Shown here in pieces: positions 1-9,174 of a stretch of 64,000 nt of DNA. The notes under the pieces are model-generated. The model had not been told where the DNA came from. It ran no database searches and was given only the letters and a program-made list of their open reading frames with translations. The DNA lies in contig JANXYU010000010.1 in NCBI GenBank assembly GCA_025355855.1, positions 1 through 64,000 on the forward strand, read 5' to 3'. How positions within the stretch are numbered: position 1 is the stretch's first letter; each line of letters starts with the position of its first letter. Made by a program: the position numbers and the translations under genes. Origin of the DNA: Actinomycetota bacterium. GTDB taxonomy: Bacteria; Actinomycetota; JAHEXW01.

Positions 1-509
1 ACAACGTCTTCTTCTTCGCCGATGACCTCGCGGGTCAATTCATCCATGCCGGCTTGGCCGACCTGGCTTTCCGCTTTGGCGTAGCGCGTTATCGCCGCGA
101 GAATCTCTTCCTTGGTGGCCACCACGGGTTTAACCTCGAAACCGGTCATCATTCTGAGATCGTCAAAGATGAAGACGTCGGTTGGGTTGGCTACGGCGAC
201 AATTAGTTTGCCATCCTCGAATCCAATCGGCAAGGCTGTGTTCTTTTTGGCGATCCGTTCGGGGACTAAAGACACAGCGCCAAGGTCAATGACGTACTCC
301 GACAGATCGACGAAGTCGAGACCTAACTGATTGGCCAGAATCTTTAACAAGTCTGCCTCTGTCACCAGGCCGATCTTAACCAAAACGCGTCCCAGCGGTT
401 CCCCGCTCTCCTTCTGCGCCTTAAGCGCTTCGGTCAGTTGTTCCGGCTTGATGACGCCCTGCGCGACCAACAAATCTCCTAGTTGACGGCGGTTCTCTTT
501 CATTGCCAT
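1..509 (-). CDS. PilB/GspE-type ATPase paralogue, 3' part cut by window edge
   Basis: Only the N-terminal 169 codons are inside the window, so the ORF track misses it. The visible part is an MshEN domain (motifs such as GEPLGRVLVKIGLVTEADLL and ALPIGFEDGKLIVA) closely resembling the N-terminus of the next gene. In assembly ATPases of type IV pili or type II secretion this domain precedes the hexameric ATPase and can bind c-di-GMP. The ATG at 509 directly follows the TAG of the upstream pilB (TAGATG), with a second in-frame ATG at 503. The ATPase domain is inferred, not seen. The gene is probably a tandem duplicate of its neighbour. Confidence 0.8.
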   Translation of the reverse strand, partial: MAMKENRRQLGDLLVAQGVIKPEQLTEALKAQKESGEPLGRVLVKIGLVTEADLLKILANQLGLDFVDLSEYVIDLGAVSLVPERIAKKNTALPIGFEDGKLIVAVANPTDVFIFDDLRMMTGFEVKPVVATKEEILAAITRYAKAESQVGQAGMDELTREVIGEEEDV

Positions 510-2186
510 CTAAGCCACCACCCTGACAACTTCCTCAAGAGACGTAATGCCGGCCAGCGCTTTATTAAAACCGTCTTCCTTCAGAGTGCTCATGCCTTCT
601 TTTATAGCAGTGCGCATCAGCTCGTCCGAGCTGGCCTTCTTTACTGCCAGCTCGCCGAGGTTCTGACTCATCAACATTACTTCGTGTATGCCCATACGCC
701 CCCTGTAACCGGTGTTGTTGCACTTGGAGCAGCCGACTGGCTTATAGAATTCGTAGTCTTTCCCGTCCTCGACCGGGAAGCCGAGGTTGGCAACTTCCTG
801 AGCGGTCATTGTGTGCTTTTCCTTGCAGTGTTTGCAGAGTCTCCGACCCAACCTCTGTGCGAGAACGGCGTCAACCGCGGAAGCGATAAGGAACGGCTCT
901 ACGCCCATTTCAGTCAGCCGGGTTATGGCGGACGGCGCGTCGTTGGTATGTAAGGTCGACAGGACTAAGTGGCCCGTCAGGGCGCTCTCGATGGCAATTA
1001 GGGCGGTTTCTCTGTCGCGGATCTCGCCAACCAGCAAGCAATCGGGGTCACCGCGTAGAACCGCGCGCAAACCGGCAGCGAATGTCATCCCGGCCTTGGT
1101 ATTGACTTGCATTTGACTTAGCCCGGGCAAGCGGTACTCAACCGGATCTTCTATGGTCATAATGTTTTTCTCAGGTACGTTAAGAACGTTTAAGGTGGCA
1201 TACAAAGTTGTCGACTTGCCCGAACCTGTCGGGCCTGTGACCAGGATGGTCCCGTACGGCTTACCTATAGCGGCTCGGAACATCTCCAGCGTGCGAGGGA
1301 AAAACCCGAGGTCTTCCAGGGTCAGCATGATGCTTTCCTTCTCGAGGATACGCATGACAATGGATTCACCGTAGACACTGGGCAGACTGGCGACGCGGAA
1401 GTCGATAGCGCGGTCCGCGACGACCAAGCCGATCCGTCCGTCTTGCGGAACCCGCCGCTCGGCTATGTTCATGTCGCTCATGATTTTGAGCCTGGAGATC
1501 AAACCCGCCTGAATCTTCTTAGGGCTGTGCATGATCTCCCGCAGCACTCCGTCCACCCGGTAGCGAATACGCATGTCGTCTTCCTGGGGTTCGATATGGA
1601 TATCGGACGCGCCCTCGTCAACCGCCTGATTGATGATTAGGTTCACGAGTTTGACGATCGGGGCCTCTTCGGCCAACTCTTCCGCCTCTTGCGTCGCTTT
1701 GGCGGCGTCAGCGGCTGAACCGGTTTCCTCAATCGCTTCTTCCAGAACGTTCTCGCTCTGCGCGTAGCGATCGATCGCGGCCAGCAACTCTTCCTTCGTG
1801 CTGACAACCGGCTTGATCTCAAAGCCGGTCATGATCCTTAGGTCGTCAAACACGAATACGTTGGTGGGGTCGGCCGTCGCCACGACTAACTTGTTCTCGT
1901 CAAAGCCAATGGGCAGGACGAGATTCTTGCGGGCGACGTTATTGGGCAGCATCGCGACTGCGGACAAGTCTATTTTAGACTCGCCAATATCAATGAAATC
2001 CAAGCCCAGCTGTTCGGCCAGCATCTTTAGAAGGTCCGTCTCGGTTATGAAACCCGAATCGACCAACAATTGCCCTAATGGTTCGCCGTTGGCGCGCTGA
2101 CGGGCCAGAGCTTCTTCCAGTTGCTCAGGAGATATTTTGCCGCTTTCAACCAGCAGGTCGCCCAGCTGCTTCCGGCCTTCTCTCAT
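510..2186 (-). CDS. pilB: type IV pilus assembly ATPase PilB
   Basis: A 558-residue extension ATPase that powers pilin polymerisation at the inner face of the membrane. It has an N-terminal MshEN domain (about residues 1-150), the GspE/PilB ATPase core with Walker A GPTGSGKSTT near residue 320, an Asp box (IEDPVEY), LRGDPDCLLVGEIRDRETA and a His box (STLHTND), then a tetracysteine zinc motif (CKHC...CSKC) near residues 450-485. Length and motif order are normal for PilB. Its start overlaps the aroE stop by 4 nt. PilC, PilT and pilins are not in the window, so the rest of the pilus locus probably lies further left. Confidence 0.93.
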   Translation of the reverse strand: MREGRKQLGDLLVESGKISPEQLEEALARQRANGEPLGQLLVDSGFITETDLLKMLAEQLGLDFIDIGESKIDLSAVAMLPNNVARKNLVLPIGFDENKLVVATADPTNVFVFDDLRIMTGFEIKPVVSTKEELLAAIDRYAQSENVLEEAIEETGSAADAAKATQEAEELAEEAPIVKLVNLIINQAVDEGASDIHIEPQEDDMRIRYRVDGVLREIMHSPKKIQAGLISRLKIMSDMNIAERRVPQDGRIGLVVADRAIDFRVASLPSVYGESIVMRILEKESIMLTLEDLGFFPRTLEMFRAAIGKPYGTILVTGPTGSGKSTTLYATLNVLNVPEKNIMTIEDPVEYRLPGLSQMQVNTKAGMTFAAGLRAVLRGDPDCLLVGEIRDRETALIAIESALTGHLVLSTLHTNDAPSAITRLTEMGVEPFLIASAVDAVLAQRLGRRLCKHCKEKHTMTAQEVANLGFPVEDGKDYEFYKPVGCSKCNNTGYRGRMGIHEVMLMSQNLGELAVKKASSDELMRTAIKEGMSTLKEDGFNKALAGITSLEEVVRVVA

Positions 2187-3052
2187 CTTGCCTCACCTGC
2201 CTCGTCAGCCGCCAGGTCTACCGCGCGCCGCATGACATCCAGCGGCGCGACTTGGCCGGTCCATATTTCGTAGGACAATGAACCCTGGTGAACGAGCATG
2301 CTCCGACCGTTTATAACGGTGCATCCTCGTCCTTGGGCGGCGACAAGGAATGCGCTGAGCGGAGGAACGGTGCTCAAATCGGCCGCTGTCGCGTCGGGAC
2401 CAAGCCCGTTCACCAGGTAGGTCAAACCTTCTAAGGAAGTCTTGCCAAGCGGAGTCGCGTTAATAACGATGTCCGCGTGAGAGGCGATTTCGGAAATGCC
2501 GGCGTCGTTTAAGGAATGGCCGGTGAACTCGATTGACGGGTTAAGAGATTTGACAATGTCCCCCAGGCGGTGAATTGCCTCGGGTCGGCGCGCCAGAACG
2601 TCTAACGAACTGATCTCGGCAATAGCCAGCGCCGCCGCTACAGCGCGTGCCGCCCCGCCAGACCCGGCGATCAAGACTCGCCGACCTTCGACGGGCACGC
2701 CGGCGTCTTCCAACGCCTTGCGAAAACCGGCGCCGTCTGTGCTATAGCCTTCTAAGCGCCCATCTTTGTTTACAATCGTGTTAACGCTGGCAATTACCTC
2801 AGCTGTGGGATCGACAAAATCAAGCAGCGGCAGCACGCTCGCTTTGTGAGGCATGGTGACGTTAACACCGGAGATATCAAGAGCGCGAAGGGCGGCAACT
2901 GCCGCTGTCAGCTGCGAGCGGGGTACGCGAAAGGGAATATAAGCCCAGTCAAGACCGGCTGCGGCAAAGGCCGCGTTATGCATTGCCGGCGATAGCGACT
3001 CGGTAATCGGATCGCCGAATATGCCGACCAGTTTGGTGTGTCCGGATATCAT
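2183..3052 (-). CDS. aroE: shikimate 5-dehydrogenase
   Basis: NADP-dependent reduction of 3-dehydroshikimate to shikimate in the aromatic amino acid pathway. Visible motifs are the substrate-binding SLSPAMHN (about residues 20-27), NVTMPHK with the catalytic Lys near residue 70, STDGAGF, the Rossmann loop GSGGAARAV and NATPLG. The ORF track begins at a GTG at 3058, but GGAGG lies only 3 nt from that GTG and 9 nt from the ATG at 3052, so I take the ATG (289 aa). It overlaps pilB by 4 nt and has its own likely promoter in the gap to yqeG. Confidence 0.93.
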   Translation of the reverse strand: MISGHTKLVGIFGDPITESLSPAMHNAAFAAAGLDWAYIPFRVPRSQLTAAVAALRALDISGVNVTMPHKASVLPLLDFVDPTAEVIASVNTIVNKDGRLEGYSTDGAGFRKALEDAGVPVEGRRVLIAGSGGAARAVAAALAIAEISSLDVLARRPEAIHRLGDIVKSLNPSIEFTGHSLNDAGISEIASHADIVINATPLGKTSLEGLTYLVNGLGPDATAADLSTVPPLSAFLVAAQGRGCTVINGRSMLVHQGSLSYEIWTGQVAPLDVMRRAVDLAADEAGEAR

Positions 3053-3128
3053 AGCCACGTTCCTCCGCTTAACCGTTTGACGACGTTGTTTGTCTTTCGC
3101 CCAGGAACGCCGTCCGGTTCAATGTAAG

Positions 3129-3156
3129 TTTATACTTGCATTTAGCGCTATGACAA
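3129..3156 (-). promoter_or_regulatory. putative sigma-70-type promoter for aroE-pilB
   Basis: On the minus strand TTGTCA (3156-3151) and TATAAA (3134-3129) are separated by 16 nt. They lie in the 122-nt gap between the yqeG stop and the aroE start, which otherwise shows nothing. Prediction from sequence only. Confidence 0.5.
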
Positions 3157-3180
3157 GTATCGGCAGATTAGCGGAATACT

Positions 3181-3657
3181 TTATGGGCGGAAACGTCGCT
3201 CGAACAGCCGAACCAGGCGCGTGAGGAAAAATTCTCTGGGCGTCACGGGATCGACCAATATCGTTGCCACTCCCGCTCGATTGCCGCCCAATACGTCAGT
3301 AAATATCTGATCGCCTAGGGCTGATACGTCGGACGCCGGCATCTGCAGCAGCGCCAGCGCCTTTCTGTAACCTACAGACATCGGCTTCTTCGCCGGAGCG
3401 ACGACGGGGACACCCAAAAGAGCACCCATGCGTTCGCCGCGGTGCCCACCGGCATTGCTGACCAAGACAACCCGAATACCGGCGCCCCGCAACTCTTCAA
3501 ACCAGGTAATTGTCTCGGGAGTCGGTTCGTCGCCCCTCCAGGGCACAATCGTATTGTCGAGGTCAACGATCAGGCCGCGAAGCCCGCGCTCGGCCAGCCA
3601 GGCGGGCCGAACGGCGAGGATGTCAGGAAATATATAGTCGGGTGAGAAAACGCCCAT
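3181..3657 (-). CDS. YqeG family HAD IIIA-type phosphatase
   Basis: A 158-residue cytoplasmic haloacid-dehalogenase-fold phosphatase. Motif I is VDLDNTIVPW, motif II is VSNAG, the Lys motif is in APAKKPMSVGYRKAL, and motif III is ALGDQIFTDVLGG; no large cap domain is present. The length is typical for the family. The substrate is not established. It starts 1 nt after the mltG TAG, so it is translationally linked to the mltG-ruvX-alaS operon, an arrangement common in Gram-positive bacteria. Confidence 0.85.
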   Translation of the reverse strand: MGVFSPDYIFPDILAVRPAWLAERGLRGLIVDLDNTIVPWRGDEPTPETITWFEELRGAGIRVVLVSNAGGHRGERMGALLGVPVVAPAKKPMSVGYRKALALLQMPASDVSALGDQIFTDVLGGNRAGVATILVDPVTPREFFLTRLVRLFERRFRP

Positions 3658-3658
3658 T

Positions 3659-4669
3659 CTAGAGGCCTTTTTCCGCTTTTACGTTGGAAAACTCTTCATA
3701 AGACGAGGTGAACGTATGGCTGCCGTTGTCTCCGGTCAAGACGAAGTAGAGATAGTCGACAGCGGCGGGATGCGCGGCCGCCTCGATCGATTTCAGTCCT
3801 GGCGACGCGATCGGTCCGGGTGGCAAGCCTTCGTGTTTATAGGTGTTATATGGCGATTCGACCTCGAGGTCCTTATAACTCAATGATTCCTTACGTTCCG
3901 GCAGAGCAAACTCGACAGTCGAGCACATCTGGAGTAACATACCGTGACTCAAACGATTATAGACAACAGCGGCGACAAGCGCCCGTTCATCGTCGAGCTT
4001 CGCCTCCATCTCTACCATCGACCCAATGATGACCACATCATTCAGAGTGTATCCTTTCGCCTTCGCGTCACTAAGGTTCAGGCCGGCGGTTTCCTTGGCG
4101 AATTGCCGCAGCATTAGAGTTACCAAGTCTCGCGCCGTCGTTCGGTCGGTGATCGTATACGTTTTGGGAAACAGATAGCCTTCCAGACTTACCACGTTTA
4201 GCCCTTTAAGAAACGGAAAATCATAGCCGTCGCTTACCGCGGCCGCCTCAAAAGCGTCTTTGGTTATAGGCGTTTTTTTCGCGACGATCGCGGCTGTCTC
4301 GGCGACCGTCAAACCCTCGGGAATAGTCACCGTGTAGAATTTCTTTGTCGGCCCGCGCCGCAGTGTGGCCAGAGCCTCGGCATAGGACATGCCGGTCCGC
4401 AAGTCATACTCGCCGGCTTGGAGATCATCCTGGGCGCCATTGTCTTTTATGTAGAGACGGAAAATCAGAGAGTTGGCGACAACGCCCCTTGCGGCCGCTA
4501 AGTTCGCGATCTCAGCGCTAGTCGAACCTGGCGCGATAGACAAACGTACTGGTTGACCGCCGCTCGGCCTAAATACAAATAGCGCGGCGCCGCCGCCGAT
4601 GATTATGATAAGGACGATTGCGGCAGTCGTCAGTAACGCCCGGTTAAGTCTGTTTTGCTTTCTTACCAT
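3659..4669 (-). CDS. mltG: endolytic murein transglycosylase
   Basis: Membrane-anchored lytic transglycosylase of the YceG/MltG family that cuts nascent glycan strands and sets their length. One N-terminal membrane segment (about residues 11-33) is followed by a LysM-like region and the catalytic YceG domain. The probable catalytic Glu is residue 220 in IIGSMVEMEAK, and the conserved YNRLSHGMLLQ and SPYNTYKHEGLPPGPI blocks follow. Its 336-residue length is normal. It overlaps ruvX by 26 nt and is followed by yqeG with a 1-nt gap. Confidence 0.93.
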   Translation of the reverse strand: MVRKQNRLNRALLTTAAIVLIIIIGGGAALFVFRPSGGQPVRLSIAPGSTSAEIANLAAARGVVANSLIFRLYIKDNGAQDDLQAGEYDLRTGMSYAEALATLRRGPTKKFYTVTIPEGLTVAETAAIVAKKTPITKDAFEAAAVSDGYDFPFLKGLNVVSLEGYLFPKTYTITDRTTARDLVTLMLRQFAKETAGLNLSDAKAKGYTLNDVVIIGSMVEMEAKLDDERALVAAVVYNRLSHGMLLQMCSTVEFALPERKESLSYKDLEVESPYNTYKHEGLPPGPIASPGLKSIEAAAHPAAVDYLYFVLTGDNGSHTFTSSYEEFSNVKAEKGL

Positions 4670-5075
4670 TCTCTCCGTCCAAGTGGGCCTGCAGAATAAT
4701 GGCCGCAGCCATCTTGTCTATTATCTCACGTCGCTTGGCGCGCTTGACGCCTTGTGCCAGTAATACCCTTTCGGCCTGCGCGGACGTTAGTCTTTCGTCT
4801 TGAGCAACCAGGGCTACTGACGTCTTGGCGCGTAATAGCTCGATGAATTTTTCGGTGGCGCGCGCTTGCGGACCAATGCTGCCGTCCAGGCGGCGCGGCT
4901 GCCCATAAACGATCCTATCAGCCTCTTGGTCGTGCAAGATGTCCAAAATGGCCCTAATGGCTAGATCGTCATCGGTCCGGGCGACAACTGTTAAGGGAAA
5001 CGCGGTTGTTTGATCGGGGTCGGATATGGCGACGCCGATGCGGACTTCTCCGACGTCAAGGCCGATGACTCTCAT
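4644..5075 (-). CDS. ruvX: Holliday junction resolvase-like / pre-16S rRNA nuclease YqgF
   Basis: A 143-residue RNase H-fold nuclease implicated in processing the 5' end of pre-16S rRNA. The N-terminal RVIGLDVGEVRIGVA carries the first catalytic Asp. VYGQPRRLDGSIGPQA, DERLTSAQAE with a catalytic Glu, and DKMAAAIILQAHLD with the last Asp follow in the usual order. The start overlaps the alaS stop by 4 nt (ATGA) and the 3' end runs into mltG. The alaS-ruvX-mltG order is widespread in Gram-positive phyla. Confidence 0.92.
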   Translation of the reverse strand: MRVIGLDVGEVRIGVAISDPDQTTAFPLTVVARTDDDLAIRAILDILHDQEADRIVYGQPRRLDGSIGPQARATEKFIELLRAKTSVALVAQDERLTSAQAERVLLAQGVKRAKRREIIDKMAAAIILQAHLDGENGKKAKQT

Positions 5076-7699
5076 GCCAGCCGGTGGGCTATCTCTTTTC
5101 GGGCAGTCTCCACGGCTTCGGCCAAGCCGTCTGTCTTTTTTCCACCAGCTTGCGCCAGGTCTCGACGTCCCCCGCCACCGCCGTCAATCGCTGTTGCCGC
5201 TTGGCGTACAATCGCCGCCGCGTCTAGCTGGGACCCGTCCAAAACACTGCCAAACGCAACAATTAAATTAGCTCCATCGGCGGTGCTGCTGCCTAGGACT
5301 ATCGCGGCGGTCCCGTTACGATTCCGAATCTCGTCAACGACCGCGCGTAACTGGTCCAAAGATTTGTTGGGCAAAACGCCGGCGATAATGAGAGCCGGAC
5401 CTGCGGGTGTACCACCAGTCACCAATTCGGCCGCCTCGGACGAACCGAGGCGACTCTGCAGCGCCGCAATGTCTCGCTCCAAAGTCTTTTGTTCTCTCAA
5501 GAGATGCTCGACTCTGCCGGGGAGTCCGGCTATATTAGTCTTTAGCTGGCGCTCGACCTCACGCAAAACCACCTCGTTCTGATGGGCCAGGCGCAGTGCG
5601 CCCAGTCCCGTGACTGCTTCGATACGACGCAGGTTAGATCCGACTGAAGACTCGCTAGTTATTCTGATTTGCCCAATGTCGCCGGATCGGGCGACGTGCG
5701 TACCGCCGCACAACTCGCGCGAAAAATCCCCGATCTCCAAGACACGGACGTTCTTCCCGTACTTTTCTCCGAACAAAGCCAACGCGCCGCTCTCCGTCGC
5801 GTATTTATAGCTGGTCGTATAGGCCCGCACCGGGTGATTCTCAAGTATCTTCTTGTTCACTAGGAGCTCGATATGCTCAAGTTCCGGGGCCGACAGACCC
5901 TTCCCGTGAGTGAAGTCAAAACGCAAACGGTGTTCATCAACGTGGCTGCCGCCTTGGCGGACATGCTCGCCAAGGACCATGCGCAAAGCCCAATGCACAA
6001 GATGGGTCGCTGTATGATTGCGCCGTATGGCGGCTCGCCGTTCGTTATCTATTGCCGCGGTGGCCGGCTGGCCAGTGATGACATTACCAAACACCACCTT
6101 ACCTCGATGCGCCGTTAACCCCCGCACCGGCGGATAAGTCCAGCTTATATCTATTACGCCCGTGTCCGTCTTAACGGTGCCGGTGTCGCCCACCTGTCCG
6201 CCCAGTTCCGCGTAGAATGGAGTTTGGCCCAGGACGATTTCGACGTCTTCCCCGCTTGTCGCTTTCTTCACCACTGTCCCGTTATGTACGATGGCGCCGA
6301 TTACGGTCGTCAACGAAATGTCTTTATACCCCAAAAACTCGGTTGGACCTGCCTCGTCAAAGATTTTCGCGAAGACACCCTGCTCCTCTTCCCCGCGTTC
6401 CATCCCTGCGGCGTTCTTGGCGGTCTGGCGTGCTTTCTCGGTCAAGGCCGCGAAACCTGATTCATCGACGCCCAGTCCTTGCTCCGCCGCTATCTCAACC
6501 GTCAGCTCAAGTGGAAAACCGTAAGTGTCATACAGCTTAAAAGCGGTCGCGGCGTCTATTGCGGTCGCTCCCGCGGTCGCCACGTCTTCCAGAAAACCAT
6601 CCAGAACAACGAGGCCCGCTTTGAGTGTATTGCGAAACCGGTCTTCCTCATCTTTGATTATCTCTTTAATGAAAAGCTCATTTTTACCGACATCTTCGTA
6701 GGCCGTGCCCATCAGCTTGACAACCGTTTCTACCAACTCAGGAAGAAAGGCCCTGTCCAGCCCCAATATCCGTCCGTGCCTGACCGCGCGTCGCAGTAAC
6801 CGTCTCAATACGTAGCCGCGCCCTTCGTTACCTGGCAGAATTCCGTCATTGATCATAAACGTTATCGCGCGGGTATGGTCGGCGACGATCTTGAGCGAAA
6901 TATCTGTGCGCGCTTCTTGCTTGTAGGCAACGCCTGAAATCTCAGCTACCTGTTCTATCAGTGATTTCAAGACATCCGTTTCGAAATTGGTTTTGACATT
7001 CTGTAGGACGCTGGCGACGCGCTCCAGGCCCATCCCTGTGTCGATATTCTTCTTGGGCAGAGGATGCATTTCGCCGGCCTCGTCCCGGTTATATTGCATG
7101 AACACGAGGTTCCAAATCTCCAGAAACCGGTCGCAGTCACAACCGACCCCGCAATCAGGACCGCAGGCCAGTTCGGGGCCGAAGTCATAATGAATTTCCG
7201 AACAGGGGCCGCAAGGGCCTGTCGGACCCATGCTCCAAAAGTTCTCTTCTTCGCCTAGCCGGACAATGCGATGTTCCGGTACACCGGCTAAGTTACGCCA
7301 GATATCGAATGCCTCGTCGTCATCTAAGAATATGCTTACCCAGAGGCTGGCGGGATCAATGCCGAGTTCCTTGGTGACAAACTCCCAGGCCCACGGAATG
7401 ACTTCTTGCTTGTAATAGTCGCCGACGCTGAAGTTTCCTAGCATCTCAAAGAATGTTAGATGGCGAGCGGTGTGACCGATCTTGTCGATATCCGTAGTGC
7501 GCAGGCAGCGCTGCACCGACGCCAAACGGGTATGTTCAGGTCTGCGATCCCCGCGAAAATACGGAATGAACTGGACCATACCAGCCGTCGTCAACAATAA
7601 AGAAGGTTCGTCGGGAACGAGGGATGATCCCGGCACGACCGTATGACCGCGCTCTTCAAAGAACCGCAGGTACTTATCTCGGATGGCCGCGCTCTTCAT
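5072..7699 (-). CDS. alaS: alanine--tRNA ligase
   Basis: Full-length (875 aa) class II synthetase. The N-terminal aminoacylation domain carries FRGDRRPEHTRLASVQRC and TFFEMLGNFSVGDYYK. The editing domain has the zinc and hydrolysis motifs HTATHLVHWAL (near residue 556) and CGGTHVARSGDIGQ (near residue 664). The C-Ala domain has GGGGGRRDLAQAGG. The ATG overlaps the TAA of the upstream permease by one base (TAATG), and the stop overlaps ruvX by 4 nt. No T-box leader is possible in this coupled arrangement, so regulation must be at an upstream promoter. Confidence 0.97.
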   Translation of the reverse strand: MKSAAIRDKYLRFFEERGHTVVPGSSLVPDEPSLLLTTAGMVQFIPYFRGDRRPEHTRLASVQRCLRTTDIDKIGHTARHLTFFEMLGNFSVGDYYKQEVIPWAWEFVTKELGIDPASLWVSIFLDDDEAFDIWRNLAGVPEHRIVRLGEEENFWSMGPTGPCGPCSEIHYDFGPELACGPDCGVGCDCDRFLEIWNLVFMQYNRDEAGEMHPLPKKNIDTGMGLERVASVLQNVKTNFETDVLKSLIEQVAEISGVAYKQEARTDISLKIVADHTRAITFMINDGILPGNEGRGYVLRRLLRRAVRHGRILGLDRAFLPELVETVVKLMGTAYEDVGKNELFIKEIIKDEEDRFRNTLKAGLVVLDGFLEDVATAGATAIDAATAFKLYDTYGFPLELTVEIAAEQGLGVDESGFAALTEKARQTAKNAAGMERGEEEQGVFAKIFDEAGPTEFLGYKDISLTTVIGAIVHNGTVVKKATSGEDVEIVLGQTPFYAELGGQVGDTGTVKTDTGVIDISWTYPPVRGLTAHRGKVVFGNVITGQPATAAIDNERRAAIRRNHTATHLVHWALRMVLGEHVRQGGSHVDEHRLRFDFTHGKGLSAPELEHIELLVNKKILENHPVRAYTTSYKYATESGALALFGEKYGKNVRVLEIGDFSRELCGGTHVARSGDIGQIRITSESSVGSNLRRIEAVTGLGALRLAHQNEVVLREVERQLKTNIAGLPGRVEHLLREQKTLERDIAALQSRLGSSEAAELVTGGTPAGPALIIAGVLPNKSLDQLRAVVDEIRNRNGTAAIVLGSSTADGANLIVAFGSVLDGSQLDAAAIVRQAATAIDGGGGGRRDLAQAGGKKTDGLAEAVETARKEIAHRLA

Positions 7700-8853
7700 T
7701 ATTCGACCGTGATGCCTTCCGCCTTGATGGCGGCCGTCCGTTCCTCTTCAGTCATTAAGGTAAAGGCCGCTAGTTCGTTGATGATCGCCGCCGCGGGGAC
7801 CGCCAAAACGACGCCCCAGAAGCCAAACAACGAGCCAAATAGCAGCAAGATAAATATAACCAAAACCGGATGGACGCCGATCCTGTCCTTCATCATCACC
7901 GGCGCTAGAACGACGCTGGCCACCTGAGTAAGAATTATGAAGTAGACGCCGACACCCAGTGCATACCAGCCGCCTTTAGTCACCCAGGCAACAATGATTG
8001 CCGGAATCGTGCCTGCGACCGGGCCAATATATGGAATGATCTGCAAGAAGCCATTTATTACACCAAGCAGAAGCGCATATGGAACACCCGCGATCAAAAG
8101 GCCGATGCTGCCCAAGACGCTGACGATTATTGCCAGAATCAGCATTATGCGCAGCACGTCCTGGATAACGACATTCATGCGGTAGGTAAGATATTTACTT
8201 TCGGGACGCCAGGCCTCGGGCACCATGCGGAAAAATCCCCGACTGATGGAAGCTCTATCCTTAAGCAAGAAGAACGCGATCAGAGGCGCCAGGACGAAAT
8301 CGAGTAAAAGCGAGATGAAACTGATGGTATAGCTGGGAATATGGCTCAAGGCGCTGAGCGCGGTGGCTTGCGCGCTCTTAACAGTGGCGTCCAAGGCCTT
8401 GGTGGCCTGGGGCGGCAGGCTGAATGCCCGGTAACTATTCTGCCAGTTGTTCATGGCGTCAGTAACACTTTTTTGATACTTCGGCCATTCTTTGATTAGT
8501 TGATTGACTTCGGTAACGCCCATCGGAACCAAAAACAACAGAAAGATTGTCAGCAGAGCAAAGAAGAATAAATAGGTCAACGCGAGCGCCATCACACGAT
8601 TCATCCCCCGCCCTTCCAAGAATTCTAGAATTGGCTTGAGCAGAAGCACTATTATGACCGCGAAAAGAAAAGGCCGCAGGATTAGGCTGACCTGGCCAAC
8701 CGCCAGCGCGGCAAAATAGAGAAGGCCGATGACGCCAATAACGCCCCAGCTGACGATTGCGGCGACCCTAAACTTGTCGACTGTCCTGTCGGTAAAGAAC
8801 CTCTTATTTATGCTAACGCCTCCGTTATTTCCTTTTCGCGCGCCCTCGCGCAA
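7699..8853 (-). CDS. AI-2E family (PerM-like) transporter
   Basis: Polytopic membrane protein of about 370-384 residues with roughly eight hydrophobic segments and the family block INGFLQIIPYIGPVAGTIPAI. Members export diverse small molecules; the substrate cannot be read from sequence. The start is uncertain. The track uses a TTG at 8853 inside the DUF948 gene, whereas the good GGAGG at the gene junction is followed 7 nt later by ATA, with no ATG, GTG or TTG nearby (see findings). It is translationally coupled to alaS by TAATG. Confidence 0.85.
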   Translation of the reverse strand: MREGARKGNNGGVSINKRFFTDRTVDKFRVAAIVSWGVIGVIGLLYFAALAVGQVSLILRPFLFAVIIVLLLKPILEFLEGRGMNRVMALALTYLFFFALLTIFLLFLVPMGVTEVNQLIKEWPKYQKSVTDAMNNWQNSYRAFSLPPQATKALDATVKSAQATALSALSHIPSYTISFISLLLDFVLAPLIAFFLLKDRASISRGFFRMVPEAWRPESKYLTYRMNVVIQDVLRIMLILAIIVSVLGSIGLLIAGVPYALLLGVINGFLQIIPYIGPVAGTIPAIIVAWVTKGGWYALGVGVYFIILTQVASVVLAPVMMKDRIGVHPVLVIFILLLFGSLFGFWGVVLAVPAAAIINELAAFTLMTEEERTAAIKAEGITVE

Positions 8854-9160
8854 AGCCCCGCAGAGCTCCCGTTAACCCGGCGCCATAGCCGGCTACCTTA
8901 ATTAAGGGAGACGAAACCGTTTGTTCGATCAGGCCGCCTATGGTATCGATCCGAGCCACCGCCTTCTGAATCGAATCAGTCGCCTCGTTTACCTTTGACA
9001 TCTCGTTGTTGACCTCGTCAACCGTCGTTTTCAGCTTACCCAACAGCTGGTCAACCTGATCGACAGTCTTGCTAAGGCGCAACGCGGCCGGAACAAACGA
9101 ACCGATCAGAACGGCCAGGGCCAAAAGCGCGATAGCTCCCGCGATTTGCACATAGATCAT
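8825..9160 (-). CDS. DUF948 domain membrane protein
   Basis: A 111-residue protein with one N-terminal membrane helix (about residues 4-27). A heptad-like amphipathic coiled coil (VDQVDQLLGKLKTTVDEVNNEM) follows, then a Gly-rich basic tail. This matches DUF948 (YtxG-like) general-stress or envelope proteins, often found near alaS and YtxH genes. The function is unknown. The ATG follows GGGGG with suitable spacing. It sits between rarA and the AI-2E permease. Confidence 0.8.
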   Translation of the reverse strand: MIYVQIAGAIALLALAVLIGSFVPAALRLSKTVDQVDQLLGKLKTTVDEVNNEMSKVNEATDSIQKAVARIDTIGGLIEQTVSSPLIKVAGYGAGLTGALRGFARGRAKRK

Positions 9161-9174
9161 GGGAAATAACCCCC

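Noticed and set aside
5072-7699. T-box leader for alaS
   Set aside because: alaS begins inside the stop of the upstream permease (TAATG), leaving no leader.
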